Of a stretch of DNA of 64,000 nt, positions 21,605-34,140 are shown piece by piece. The notes below the pieces were generated by a model, which had not been told where the DNA came from, made no database searches, and was given only the letters and a program-made list of their open reading frames with translations. Source of the DNA: Arcuatula senhousia (taxonomy: Eukaryota; Mollusca; Bivalvia; Mytilida; Mytilidae); the NCBI GenBank assembly GCA_963971305.1, contig OZ020307.1, positions 63,609,702-63,673,701 on the forward strand, given 5' to 3'. Every line of letters begins with the position of its first letter. The first letter of the stretch is position 1. Made by a program: the position numbers and the translations under genes.

Positions 21605-24600
21605 TGTAAGATTGGATGAGGATACAAGGCCACTGGTCAGAGATTTGGTAAGGTTGGATGAGGATAGAAGGCCACTGGTGAGAGATTTGGTAAGGTTGGA
21701 TGAGGATACAAGGCCACTGGTCAGAGATTTGGTAAGGTTGGATGAGGATAGAAGGCCACTGGTCAGATATTTGGTAAGGTTGGATGAGGATACAAGGCCA
21801 CTGGTCAGAGATTTAGTAAGGTTGGATGAGGATAGAAGGCCACTGGTGAGAGATTTGGTAAGGTTGGATGAGGATACAAGGCCACTGGTCAGAGATTTGG
21901 TAAGGTTGGATGAGGGTAGAAGGCCACTGGTCAGAGATTTGGTTAGATTGGATGAGGATAGAAGGCCACTGGTGAGAGATTTGGTTAGATTGGATGAGGA
22001 TAGAAGGCCACTGGTGAGAGATTTTGTAAGGTTGGATGAGGGTAGAAGGCCACTGGTCAGAGATTTGGTTAGATTGGATGAGGATAGAAGGCCACTGGTG
22101 AGAGATTTTGTAAGGTTGAATGAGGATAGAAGGCCACTGGTGAGAGATTTGGTAAGGTTGGATGAGGATAGAAGGCCACTGGTGAGAGATTTTGTAAGGT
22201 TGGATGGGGATAGAAGGCCACTGGTCAGATATTTGGTAAGGTTGGATGAGGATACAAGGCCACTGGTGAGAGATTTGGTAAGGTTGGATGAGGATAGAAG
22301 GCCACTGGTGAGAGATTTTGTAAGGTTGGATGGGGATAGAAGGCCACTGGTCAGATATTTGGTAAGGTTGGATGAGGATAGAAGGCCACTGGTCAGATAT
22401 TTGGTAAGGTTGGATGAGGATAGAAGGCCACTGGTCAGAGATTTGGTAAGGTTGGATGAGGATACAAGGCCACTGGTCAGAGATTTAGTAAGGTTGGATG
22501 AGGATACAAGGCCACTGGTCAGAGATTTAGTAAGGTTGGATGAGGATACAAGGCCACTGGTCAGAGATTTAGTAAGGTTGGATGAGGATAGAAGGCCACT
22601 GGTCAGAGATTTGGTAAGGTTGGATGAGGATACAAGGCCACTGGTCAGAGATTTGGTAAGGTTGGATGAGGATACAAGGCCACTGGTCAGAGATTTGGTA
22701 AGGTTGGATGAGGATACAAGGCCACTGGTGAGAGATTTTGTAAAGTTGGATGAGGATAGAAGGCCACTGGTGAGAGATTTGGTAAGGTTGGATGAGGATA
22801 CAAGGCCACTGGTCAGAGATTTGGTAAGGTTGGATGAGGATACAAGGCCACTGGTCAGATATTTGGTAAGGTTGGATGAGGATAGAAGGCCACTGGTCAG
22901 AGATTTGGTAAGGTTGGATGAGGATACAAGGCCACTAATCAGAGATTTGGTAAGGTTGGATGAGGATACAAGGCCACTGGTGAGAGATTTTGTAAAGTTG
23001 GATGAGGATAGAAGGCCACTGGTGAGAGATTTGGTAAGGTTGGATGAGGATACAAGGCCACTGGTCAGAGATTTAGTAAGGTTGGATGAGGATACAAGGC
23101 TTGGTAAGGTTGGATGAGGATACAAGGCCACTGGTCAGAGATTTGGTAAGGTTGGATGAGGATACAAGGCCACTGGTGAGAGATTTTGTAAAGTTGGATG
23201 AGGATAGAAGGCCACTGGTGAGAGATTTGGTAAGGTTGGATGAGGATACAAGGCCACTGGTCAGAGATTTTGTAAAGTTGGATGAGGATAGAAGGCCACT
23301 GGTCAGAGATTTGGTAAGGTTGGATGAGGATACAAGGCCACTGGTCAGAGATTTAGTAAGGTTGGATGAGGATACAAGGCCACTGGTCAGAGATTTGGTA
23401 AGGTTGGATGAGGATACAAGGCCACTGGTCAGAGATTTGGTAAGGTTGGATGAGGATAGAAGGCCACTGGTGAGAGATTTTGTAAAGTTGGATGAGGATA
23501 CAAGGCTTGGTAAGGTTGGATGAGGATAGAAGGCCACTGGTGAGAGATTTTGTAAAGTTGGATGAGGATACAAGGCTTGGTAAGGTTGGATGAGGATAGA
23601 AGGCCACTGGTGAGAGATTTTGTAAAGTTGGATGAGGATACAAGGCTTGGTAAGGTTGGATGAGGATAGAAGGCCACTGGTGAGAGATTTTGTAAAGTTG
23701 GATGAGGATACAAGGCTTGGTAAGGTTGGATGAGGATAGAAGGCCACTGGTCAGAGATTTGGTAAGGTTGGATGAGGATAGAAGGCCACTGGTCAGAGAT
23801 TTGGTAAGGTTGGATGAGGATACAAGGCCACTGGTCAGAGATTTGGTAAGGTTGGATGAGGATAGAAGGCCACTGGTCAGAGATTTGGTAAGATTGGATG
23901 AGGATAGAAGGCCACTGGTGAGAGATTTTGTAAAGTTGGATTAGGATACAAGGCTTGGTAAGGTTGGATGAGGATAGAAGGCCACTGGTCAGAGATTTGG
24001 TAAGGTTGGATGAGGATAGAAGGCCACTGGTGAGAGATTTTGTAAAGTTGGATGAGGATACAAGGCCACTGGTCAGAGATTTGGTAAGGTTGGATGAGGA
24101 TACAAGGCCACTGGTCAGAGATTTGGTAAGGTTGGATGAGGATACAAGGCCACTGGTCAGAGATTTGGTAAGGTTGGATGAGGATAGAAGGCCACTGGTC
24201 AGAGATTTGGTAAGGTTGGATGAGGATAGAAGGCCACTGGTGAGAGATTTGGTAAGGTTGGATGGGGATAGAAGGCCACTGGTCAGAGATTTGGTAAGGT
24301 TGGATGAGGATAGAAGGCCACTGGTCAGAGATTTGGTAAGGTTGGATGAATATAGAAGGCCACTGGTGAGAGATTTGGTAAGGTTGGATGAGGATAGAAG
24401 GCCACTGGTGAGAGATTTTGTAAAGTTGGATGAGGATACAAGGCCACTGGTGAGAGATTTGGTAAGGTTGGATGAGGATACAAGGCCACTGGTCAGAGAT
24501 TTGGTAAGGTTGGATGAGGATACAAGGCCACTGGTCAGAGATTTGGTAAGGTTGGATGAGGATACAAGGCCACTGGTCAGAGATTTGGTAAGGTTGGATG

Positions 24601-24975
24601 AGGATAGAAGGCCACTGGTGAGAGATTTGGTAAGGTTGGATGAGGATAGAAGGCCACTGGTCAGAGATTTAGTAAGGTTGGATGAGGATACAAGGCCACT
24701 GGTCAGAGATTTGGTAAGATTGGATGAGGATAGAAGGCCACTGGTGAGAGATTTGGTAAGATTGGATGAGGATACAAGGCCACTGGTCAGAGATTTGGTA
24801 AGGTTGGATGAGGATACAAGGCCACTGGTGAGAGATTTTGTAAGATTGGATGAGGATAGAAGGCCACTGGTGAGAGATTTGGTAAGGTTGGATGAGGATA
24901 CAAGGCCACTGGTGAGAGATTTTGTAAGGTTGGATGAAGATACAAGGCCACTGGTGAGAGATTTGACTGGCAATG
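21605..24975. repeat. 42-bp minisatellite, about 80 copies
   Basis: The unit is GGTTGGATGAGGATACAAGG plus CCACTGGTCAGAGATTTGGT plus AA, repeated for about 3.4 kb. Variants are tacaagg/tagaagg, cagaga/gagaga and ttggta/tttgta/ttagta. Because 42 is divisible by three and the unit has no stops, it reads open on both strands (14-residue periods such as RLDEDTRPLVRDLV on + and SSSNLTKSLTSGLV on -). A 14-bp deletion variant (aaggcttggtaagg) recurs at about 23100 and then with a 70-bp period at 23500-23720, shifting the frame. Dual-strand openness, internal frameshifts and the absence of flanking exons argue for noncoding satellite DNA. Confidence 0.9.
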
Positions 24976-25900
24976 GAAAAAGGAGAATAGGTTAGGTTGG
25001 GCATTTCAACAGGCCCAGGGGATCCTTCGGGTCCAACTCTTACTTCAGCAGTGATCTTCAAATAAGTTTTTTTTTCCATCACGCGTTGGACAAATGTGGT
25101 TTTCGCTCACGTTTAAGTTCTATATCACAATTTGACAAGTTCAGTTCGCTCTTTTGACATCAAAATAGAAATAGAACGTAATTGATTCATGTATAAGAAG
25201 TTAATCGGTATTAAGTACAAAGTCCAAGTTTAGGTCAACATAACACAATCATATATTCTATCTTTTTTTGATAAAATGTTTTCGTTTAATAAATCTTATA
25301 TAGAACATAACAATTCACACACCGATAAGGAACCGAATATTTAACGCATAGATTTGATCTCAAAAGTATTTTGAATCTGGTTTTCGAATTTTATTTTAAT
25401 TGTGCAAATATGTTTCTTCTTTTTCTATGACAGTCACTTTGGTTAACTTTTTTTTCATTCCAAAATCAAAAGACGTACGGAACAGGGAATGACAATTGCA
25501 AGGCTTCAAATGCATGTACAATTTTAATGCGCAATTAACGGGTCAAAATTTAGTCCATTCAAAAATAGTTTTAAGTACAAGGAAATAATTAAAATTGTGA
25601 CATTAAATGACCTTGAAGACTCGTGGTAACTTTTGCAGACATTTTCTTCTTCCTTGTATCTCACAGTTATTAAGTGCATTTATTAATAATATTGCAAACA
25701 AAACTATTGAAGGTCTTTCGCAGACATGAAAAACTTTTTGTATTTCTTTGTCAATATCGTTGTCAATTAAAGTTGAAAACAAATCGCGAAATTAAGGTAG
25801 ATTTCGTCAATTCGCTCATAATGTTCGTGCATACTAGATTAATTACAACTACTTAAAACTTTCTATGTCAATTTCATTTCTTTCAGAATAGAGTTCAAAA
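24976..25900. promoter_or_regulatory. Upstream region of otopetrin copy 5
   Basis: AT-rich sequence. It ends in a good splice acceptor (tttcatttctttcag, AG at 25885-25886), 14 bases before the ATG, which suggests a 5'UTR intron as in copies 4 and 6. No core promoter can be called. Confidence 0.4.
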
Positions 25901-27380
25901 ATGGCTATGGTTTTGAACAGTGTACGTGCTTTCTTCATACTACCATTTACCGCGGGAATAGTAAAAGAGAGACGAAATGGCGGATATTCTCTTCACGACG
26001 GAAGCATAGCTGGGATAGTGCTATTGACAACTATTGTCATGGTGATGTTTGAGACTATTTTTGTGCTTGAAGTTCAATATTCCCGAATACTTACATTTGT
26101 TTTGGCGGTATTCGCTATCGTCTGCATTTTCGCAATAAGTGTTACTGTGAATTGCAATTTCCATTGGATACGACTGTGTACAAGAAAAGCCACTTGTTTT
26201 ATAAAGCTAAAATTTTTATATTTGTTTTGTTTCGGTAATATTGTCTTTCAAGGAATGCAACTTGCACTTTTTGTTTTATGTCACACACAGAAGCCGGAAA
26301 TAATATTGTTCTGGGTGTGTACATGGATATTTCAAGTAGTCCAAACGATTTTCACGCTATTTTTCGGCATTTAAATTTGCGAATATGTTGTGTCTATTTT
26401 ACGGAATGTTGGTTTTATTCGTAACAAATATATCGATGTGGACACAGCAGATAATGTACTTGTACAGATTAAGCCACACACCACTTCCCCCGCTTTCAAA
26501 CGAAACATTAATCAACGCCACTTGCCAAGATCCGGCTGATTTTTTCATGAACGCGATAGATTTTTTACAACCCTATCTTGAACCATTTCTACTGGAATAT
26601 AGTCTTCTTAGTCTTATATTTCTCTCTGAGATGTGGCCAAGTGGAAATTCGAGGGAGAATGAAAATGAACTGGAAAATTCTGTCGCCACTCCATACGAAG
26701 AGCGTGGAGAAAATGACCCTCTTCTGCCAGTGAACGGTTCTCCGACGGATGTGGATCGAAACACCAGAACTTGGAACAAAGGCTCCATATTCGTTTTAAT
26801 AGCTGGATGTGCTTATAACCTGTTCATTTTCCTAATCGAATTGCTCTATCTCTACGTTGTGAAAGGGGATCAGTTTATCTATTTCATGCATTGGATCTTT
26901 TTTGTGGCGAATGTCATACGGACACCGCTAATCGTGAAATGTTTCTACGCCATGGCAGATCAGTTGAAACCAAAAACAAGACAAATTAGTAAATTCAACT
27001 TAAACCAAGCCATCATAGTCACAAGTTCTGTAGCGACTTGTGGATTTTATTTATTAGATATTTTCAGAGGTCCCTATGGAGCATTATTTCAAATTAATAC
27101 CTGTTGTCGGATTTTAGCGACGATATTTCAAACTTTGTTTATTTTACAAATGAAACACTACAAGAAGAATGGCGACCAGAACTCTTTCTTTTCCGTGAAT
27201 AACACTTTTTTGTTCGTTGCCTTGGTGAACCTTGGAATTTGGATTTCATATACATTTTTAACACCTAGATTACGAGACGATTTCAGTAGATCAGTTTTAA
27301 TTGACAAGTTTTGGTTCCCTTGTGTTATTTTTTACCATTTTGAATGTTTCATTGCCTTCTATGGATTCTTCCGTTCGTGA
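25901..27380 (+). CDS. Otopetrin-like proton channel (copy 5, one frameshift)
   Basis: All parts of the family layout are present but split between two frames. Residues 1-157 (25901-26372) run through segment 4 and end at a premature stop just after IFTLFF. The second frame is open from before 26385 to 27380 and continues with KFANMLCLFYG, TNISMW, LLEYSLLSLIFLSEMWP, RILATIFQTLFILQ and FWFPCVIFYHFECF. The shift lies near the T-run at 26360-26365. Everything else is intact: HDGSIAG, 12 hydrophobic segments and a good stop followed by AATAAA at 27428. Either a base-calling error in the homopolymer or a very young pseudogene would explain it. It is more diverged from copies 3 and 4 than they are from each other. 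Confidence 0.8.
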
Positions 27381-27589
27381 TATATACATGTAACTGAATT
27401 GGTAAAATTGCCTTTGAGTTAGTTATCAATAAACAAAATACTGATATGAACATGAGCATGAGTATGAAGGACATTGACGAATTCCATGTGAATAAAACAA
27501 TTTAATAAAAATAATATAAATCGTTATAAACCTTCAAAGATATCTGTATGTATATAAACTGATGTAAATTGTAATATACCATTTTTTAC

Positions 27590-27880
27590 CTGCGTCACTG
27601 AAGACGAAATTGCCACCCTTCATGCACGTAAAAGACCCCTTTGTGGACCGCCAAGTAGTGCACCACATAGACTAAATTTTCTGACCCTACCCACCTCTCC
27701 TCTTTTTCCTATGGTTCTTCCAAATTTACTGGTCCTTTTGTTTCCAACCCCATCCCATATTTCATTTATCATCATAATTTCATGTTCATTTTATCACCCT
27801 TTTTCATGTGCATTGCCTTTAAATAACTTATATAGAGTTGAAAGGTCATAAAACACCAACTTACTCACTCACACCCGAAG
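27590..27880 (+). repeat. SINE-like dispersed repeat (family D)
   Basis: Contains 'catgcacgtaaaagaccc', 'accgccaagtagtgcacc', 'cctacccacctctcc' and a tail ending in 'cttactcactcac'. Other copies are 52230-52490 and 52620-53065 (+) and 51290-51720 (-). It is noncoding. Confidence 0.65.
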
Positions 27881-27884
27881 GCGA

Positions 27885-28640
27885 AAGCAGGTCTAGGAGT
27901 TGGGTCACTCCGTCCGTCCGTAGCGCTATGTCTGTCTTGTGTAATCTGAATCTCAAAAACAAAACAATAGATCTTCCTGAAATTGTACATAGTGATTACA
28001 GATATATAGAAGATGTACAAATCCACTTTTTGAATTATTTTATAATTCCGTTTAGAAATTAGGGGTCCTAAAGGGGCCAAAAAAACTTTTTTTTGTTTTT
28101 TGCTTTGTTTCTACAATAACTTTGGTTCTGGTTGACCAAATGCAATGAAACTTTACAGTAATGTTACTTACAACGAAAGAAAGGTTGGGATTGATTTTGA
28201 ATGTCTCCTCTTTGTTCGTTTAGAAATAAGGGGCCCAAAAGGGTCTTAAAATGAAACTTTTATTCGTTTTCCACAATAACTTAAGTTCTGGTTGGCTGAT
28301 TGCTATAATGAATGTTTGCAAAAATGTTCCTAACCATTACATGATTAATTGGCATGATTTTTAAGGTCTTTTCTTTTTTCCCTGAGAAATTATAAGGGCG
28401 CCAAAAAGAGGCAACTTTTTACTTATGCAGTTTTTGCAATTCAATTTTTGCCATATATCGGATACAAAATCATGAAAATGGAGGATAAATGTCTTCTTGG
28501 CCCCACCTTTTCTGTTGTTTAGCAATGAGGGGGTTCAAGGGGGGAAATTGAATCACATATTTTTTTGTCTGATTTTTTATGTGTTTTTTTATAGTCTTGG
28601 TAGATATAAGGATTGTATAAATATTTTTTATTTCTAAATA
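27885..28640 (+). repeat. Decayed dispersed repeat (family E)
   Basis: The blocks 'aaattaggggtcctaaaggggccaaaa', split here, 'tttggttctggttgacc', 'aatgcaatgaaactttacag' and 'gggattgattttg' correspond to the element at 59800-61219. The copy is degraded and has no coding capacity. Confidence 0.5.
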
Positions 28641-28800
28641 TTGTTTGTAAGTCTATGAATTGGGTTCCATGTGACAAATTTGCAGTGTCAGTCTACCATA
28701 AGATGCAAGTGTAAAAAATTATGTCTGTCCATATTGGGCCTGGAACGTTTTCATTTATATTTATCTTGTGCTCTCGACTTATTATAATAGGTAAAGAGGA

Positions 28801-28985
28801 CGAAATACAAATTACAACAAAGTTCCAGACAATAAATTTTGCTACGCCTGACGAGCGTTTCGTCTATTTAAGACTCATCAGAGGCGCTCTACCAAAATAT
28901 TGAAAATGCCAAACACTATATGAATATGAAGAGCATAGAACAGTAAAACCAAAAATACCAAACTGGGGAACCAAATAATAACTCC
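28801..28985 (-). mobile_element. Solo partial retrozyme-like unit
   Basis: Matches the first half of the units at 9241-10844, with the hammerhead and the 'aatgccaaacact' and 'ctggggaaccaaat' blocks. It breaks off into unrelated sequence at about 28985. Confidence 0.7.
28844..28887 (-). ncRNA. Hammerhead ribozyme motif (copy 8)
   Basis: The core CTGATGA and GAAA are intact. The loop is TTAAA-type and the stem III palindrome is changed from CGCGCG to CGCTCG. Stem I is preserved. Confidence 0.8.
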
Positions 28986-29054
28986 AGATGATAAGTCGAA
29001 AGCATGGCAAAATAAGTCGAGCGCTCTAGAGATGAGAAGCGGTGAGAGCACGAC

Positions 29055-29178
29055 ATCACGAGTCGAGTGCAGACATAATAAGTCGAGTGCAGACATAATA
29101 AGTCGAGTGCAGACATTATAAGTCGAGTGCAGACATAATAAGTCGAGTGCAGACATTATAAGTCGAGTGCAGACACAA
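29055..29178. repeat. 20-bp tandem repeat, about six copies
   Basis: The unit is 'aagtcgagtgcagacataat' with acattat variants. Looser relatives (aagtcgaaagc, aagtcgagcgc) precede it, and a similar 'aagtcgagct' lies at about 34615. Confidence 0.8.
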
Positions 29179-29747
29179 TATGACGAAGTATTACCTTGAC
29201 GTTTTAAACCACGAAATTACAGGCTCATGCACCTTCATTTCCCGTTCAGTCTACCGGAAGCAAGTACGATAATATCATAGCAACCACAGCACTGCCAGCT
29301 GACCCTACACACAATAAATAACCAACTATGTACTGGATACCTGAATTACACAAAAACCCATATAAATCCTGTTTTATTTCTGCTTCTAGTAAGTGTTCTC
29401 TAACCAACATTTCTTAAGAAGAAATATTGATAATTTGTTAGTAACTCTAAAACGTAAATCTTTTACCTTTTGACTATTGCATTGTTTTTAAGCATTATAG
29501 CGATCAAATATGTCGGTTTTGTGTGATGATAATTATGATACTAAATCATTAGTTGTTTAAAGCGTTATTATCGATTTAGAATCGATATGACCCGTCAGTA
29601 AATGCTTCTTAGCTAGCTGTCAGTAACTGAAAGTGTTTTCAAGCGAGTTCCTGTATGTCTCTTTGTTCTCGTATAGTACTCTTGTCTCAGGTTCTCTCTT
29701 GGTGTTGAAGTGTGTTATTTTTTTGTGCATTGTACAAGATTAACAAC
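29179..29747. other. Intergenic sequence, no gene seen
   Basis: Nothing recognised beyond AT-rich sequence. Confidence 0.4.
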
Positions 29748-30543
29748 AAGAGGCTCCCAGGAGCCTGAATCGCTCACCTGACATATGTGCCTGAAGTAAA
29801 GGTTATAAGGCAAAATCTATTTAACATTGAAAGGGTCATAAGATTAATAAGGGGGTCATCTGACAATATGGTGGATCTAAAGGTGCTGATCACTTTTGTT
29901 CTCAATCAAAATCTAAAAATCTGTCACCCTTTTTGAGTTATTTGCAAAAAAATGCAGTTTAACCTAATGTTCTATTTTTAGCCACACCGGCCATGTTTTT
30001 CGACGAATCAAAAATCCCCACATCAGTTCTATACACCTAATAATAATAAACAACTATACCAAATTTGGTTCCATTTGTACTTAAAGTGTCAGAGGAGTTA
30101 ACGTTTTCAATGTAATGAGGAAATGCTGTTAAAATGCTAAATTTTGACGTTCTAAGGGCAATAACTCCTCAAAGGAAAGGTCCTACAACGTTGACCCTGT
30201 TACAAATTTTGTAGATCTTGATGCGCTTAACAATATGCAATTTAAATTTCTCAAATATCTTGTATAGTTTTCAAGATATTGAGCTAAACAGGTGCACAAT
30301 TTGCAAAAAATCCACAAAAAGGGCAATAACTCCCACATGGGTTGTTGGATTTTCTTCAAAATTTCAGAGCTGGTAGATCTTGAGGTGCTGATCACTTTTG
30401 TTTCCAATCAAAATTTTGAAATCTGTCACCGTTTTAGAGTTATTTGCAAAAAACTGCCATTTACCCTTATGTTCTATTTTTTAGCCACAGCGGCCATGTT
30501 TTACGACCAATAAAAAATCTCCACATCAGTTCTATACACCTAA

Positions 30544-31237
30544 GGTAGTAAAACACACTTCTAGATGAAACGTCAGAAACGTTCATAGCTTTGCAGCACA
30601 TATGCTTCTTCCAATAACTATTCTAAAACTATATTTAACCTTATAAACACTTATCATACATCGTTGAATTCCTTACATTCCATAGATTATCTTCCAGTTA
30701 GTTGTTATTTACAAAAATAAGATCTTTTCATTACAACCCTATAACTCCGAAAACAAATTATACATGCAAAAACACTAAAATTTACACATTTTTACCATAA
30801 TTCAAGCCTAGATTAGACTCAAACCTGCACCAAATCCTCTATAGCGCTATACATGCTCTGAAAGTACATAAACCTGGCTGTTTATTAAAAGTAAAAAACC
30901 TATACATCGACCGGCTTATTTTTTCAAGAAATGACGTCGCATTTTTTTACCTTAAAAACAAGCATTAATAAAAACGTTCAAAAGATCGGTAAAATAAAAA
31001 TGACACCATGCCGGAAAAGGGACGCTAAACTACCGTTTTTTCGATTATTTTTATACTTTGTCAAAAATATTACCTCTGAATGATTCCCTATCAGTTGAGC
31101 ACACTTTCGTTACTAAATTATAAGGCATTCTTAATTTATAGCTACTTAAATTCGACCTTTGTATTTTACTTTAGAAATTCTAGGATGTCACTCTCCGAAA
31201 CTAACTTGTAAACAAAACCGAACTGTGTCTTACTACC
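30544..31237. repeat. 694-bp repeat, left copy
   Basis: Near-identical to 31977-32670; by eye almost the only difference is gttgaattcc against gttgtattcc. Its ends are inverted: GGTAGTAAAACACACTTC against the complement of the 3' end, GGTAGTAAGACACAGTTC (16 of 18 match). Confidence 0.9.
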
Positions 31238-31976
31238 TTAATAGATAAACAATTTTTTATGTTTGTAAGTGTTTTGTATATTTCAAAACTTGATTATATT
31301 TGGAACAAAATGATATTTGGCAATTTATTTTAGGTCATATATAAGCCAAGTTATGGCCAGTCAAAGTTGGAACCCTGTTTTCACTTTTGACCGTAGTTTT
31401 GCAATATTTTTTGAAAAGTATATCATATCATGGTGTCTTTTTGTTTCTTAGATGAAAATCAACATTTTTACACATTTTTGTTATTTATTTATAAAATAAT
31501 TGAAATTTACATTTTAATTGATTATTTTTTAAAGTCCGGGGAGATTTTACCTACCAAATTAACGCAGTTTGCAAAGTAAAGACCAAGTACGACAATTTTG
31601 AATATCGTGTTCCTAAGAGACAAAATCGTCACATTTTGCATAAAAATACGGAGTTTTGTCGAAAAAGTTCAGCAAATAAATAAGTATCCATACATTAACT
31701 TTATTTTAAAGAGATTTTGTCCATTTGGTCGTTTTCACCTTTATAAAAACAGAATGATGTAGCTGAAAAGTTGGCAAAACGTTACGTAACGTTTTCGCTC
31801 GAAATATTTAAAATATGCTGTTTTGGTTGCTATGGCCTTTTTTCCAAGACAACTAATATTTTCCAATTTTTAAAAAAACTAATATGTTGTATATTGATAT
31901 AGCTTTAATTCCACCAATTAACATGGGTATTTAGTTCGATTTCAATGCTAGTATAAGTGTTGACAATTACGTTAAT
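31238..31976. other. Spacer between the paired 694-bp repeats
   Basis: 739 bp of AT-rich sequence without coding capacity. It begins 'ttaatagat' and ends 'acgttaat'. Confidence 0.6.
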
Positions 31977-32670
31977 GGTAGTAAAACACACTTCTAGATG
32001 AAACGTCAGAAACGTTCATAGCTTTGCAGCACATATGCTTCTTCCAATAACTATTCTAAAACTATATTTAACCTTATAAACACTTATCATACATCGTTGT
32101 ATTCCTTACATTCCATAGATTATCTTCCAGTTAGTTGTTATTTACAAAAATAAGATCTTTTCATTACAACCCTATAACTCCGAAAACAAATTATACATGC
32201 AAAAACACTAAAATTTACACATTTTTACCATAATTCAAGCCTAGATTAGACTCAAACCTGCACCAAATCCTCTATAGCGCTATACATGCTCTGAAAGTAC
32301 ATAAACCTGGCTGTTTATTAAAAGTAAAAAACCTATACATCGACCGGCTTATTTTTTCAAGAAATGACGTCGCATTTTTTTACCTTAAAAACAAGCATTA
32401 ATAAAAACGTTCAAAAGATCGGTAAAATAAAAATGACACCATGCCGGAAAAGGGACGCTAAACTACCGTTTTTTCGATTATTTTTATACTTTGTCAAAAA
32501 TATTACCTCTGAATGATTCCCTATCAGTTGAGCACACTTTCGTTACTAAATTATAAGGCATTCTTAATTTATAGCTACTTAAATTCGACCTTTGTATTTT
32601 ACTTTAGAAATTCTAGGATGTCACTCTCCGAAACTAACTTGTAAACAAAACCGAACTGTGTCTTACTACC
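31977..32670. repeat. 694-bp repeat, right copy
   Basis: Same length and orientation as the left copy. Immediately after it the interrupted family B subrepeat resumes ('taatgctaatgaacaa'), and the left flank ends 'cacctaa'. The whole 2127-bp unit therefore inserted within 'cctaatgc' with a TAA or TA duplication. Confidence 0.9.
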
Positions 32671-33859
32671 TAATGCTAATGAACAATTATACCAAGTTTG
32701 GTTCCATTTGGACTAAAAGTGTCAGAGGAGTTAACGTTTTCAATGTAATGAGGAAATGCTGTTAAAATGCTAAATTTTGACGTTCTAAGGGCAATAACTC
32801 CTAAAAGGAAAGGTCCTACAAAGTTGACCCTATTACATATTTTGTAGATCTTGATGTGCTTAACAATATGCATTTTAAATTTCTCAAATATCTAGTACAG
32901 TTTTCAAGATATTGAGCTAAACAGGTGCAAAATTTGCAAAAAAAAACACAAAAAGGGCAATAACTCCTACATGGGTTGTTGGATTTTCTTCAAAATTTCA
33001 GAGCTGGTAGATCTTGAGGTGCTGATCACTTTTGTTTCCAATCAAAATTTTAAAATCTGTCACCATTTTAGAGTTATTTGCAAAAAACTGCCATTTAACC
33101 CTAAGATATATTTTTAGCCACAGCGGCCATGTTTTACGACCAATCAAAAATCCCCACATCAGTTCTATAAACCTAATGCTAATAAACAACTATACCAAGT
33201 TTGGTTCCATTTGGACTTAAAGTGTCAGAGGAGTTAACGTTTTCAATGTAATGAGGAAATGCTGTTAAAATGCTAAATTTTGACGTTCTAAGGGCAATAA
33301 CTCCTAAAAGGAAAGGTCCTACAACGTTGACCCTGTTACATATTTTGTAGATCTTGATGTGCTAAACAATATGCAATTTAAATTTCTCAAATATATAGTA
33401 TAGTTTTCAAGATATTGAGCTAAACAGGTGTAAAATTTGCAAAAAATCCACAAAAAGGGCAATAACTCCTACATGGGTTGTTGGATTTTCTTCAAAATTT
33501 CAGGGTAGGTAGATCTTGAGGTGCTGATCACTTTTACCCTTACCAAAATTTTGATATCTGTAGCCATTTTTGAGTTATTTGCAAAAAACTGCATTTTACC
33601 CCTATGTTCTATTTTTAGCCACGGCGGCCATGTTTTTTTAAAAATCAAAAATCCGAACGACAGTTTTGTAGGCCATACCCTAAAGATCAACTACACCAAG
33701 TTTGGTTTCAATTGGACTTATGGTGTCAGAGGAGTTAACGTTTGAAAAAGTTTACGGACGGACGACGGACGACGGACGGACGACGGACGCCAAGTGACGC
33801 CAATAGCTCACATGACCCTTCGGATCAGGTGAGCTAATAAGGGGGAGATTGGGCCCAAA

Positions 33860-34140
33860 AAACTAGTTTAACCCTGCCACATTTTATATGTGACTGTCCT
33901 AAACCAGGAATCCTTGTCAAAGCTTTTGTTTGTCCCTGTCAACTTTCTATGTCCAGAAATGGGTCTTTCGTTGATAATCTAGGGATTGGTTTGAATCTTA
34001 TGTATTGTATTTTTTAGTATTGGGCCAATGCAAAACAGCGAGCAGTGACCTCTGCTCATGTTGCAGACTGCTGGCTGTTCCGTTGTGATTGTTTAAATTG
34101 CCGTTTTTGAGCAGAGCTCTATGAAGTTATATAGCTATCT
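33860..34140 (+). repeat. Dispersed repeat (family A)
   Basis: Blocks 'ctgtcctaaaccaggaatcc', 'cttttgtttgtccctgtc' and 'ttccgttgtgattgtttaaa', with a detached continuation at about 34560-34610 ('gttgcgtacacttaatccac'), match the family A order at 63290-63545. Confidence 0.5.

Larger units (their letters stand above)
29748..33838 (+). mobile_element. Large dispersed element (family B) with nested insertion
   Basis: It begins 'aagaggctcccaggagcctg' followed by 'cgctcacctga' and ends 'ggatcaggtgagct', so the ends form a short inverted repeat (gctcacctga / tcaggtgagc). Inside are about three subrepeats of about 480 bp, each with 'gtcagaggagttaacgtttt', 'gggcaataactcct', 'gagctggtagatcttgagg' and 'agccacagcggccatgtttt'. 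The end is rich in acggacg. Subrepeat 1 is interrupted by the nested unit at 30544-32670. Fragments lie at 3930-4570 and 40217-42050 on the other strand. It has no coding capacity, so it is either non-autonomous or long dead. Confidence 0.7.

Noticed and set aside
21428..24995. Open frames up to 567 codons on both strands
   Set aside because: They arise from a stop-free 42-bp tandem repeat. There are no flanking exons, and internal 14-bp deletions shift the frame, so they are treated as satellite DNA.
30544..32670. LTR retrotransposon (paired direct repeats)
   Set aside because: The repeats begin GGTAG and end CTACC instead of TG...CA, and the 739-bp interior has no coding sequence, primer-binding site or polypurine tract that I can see.
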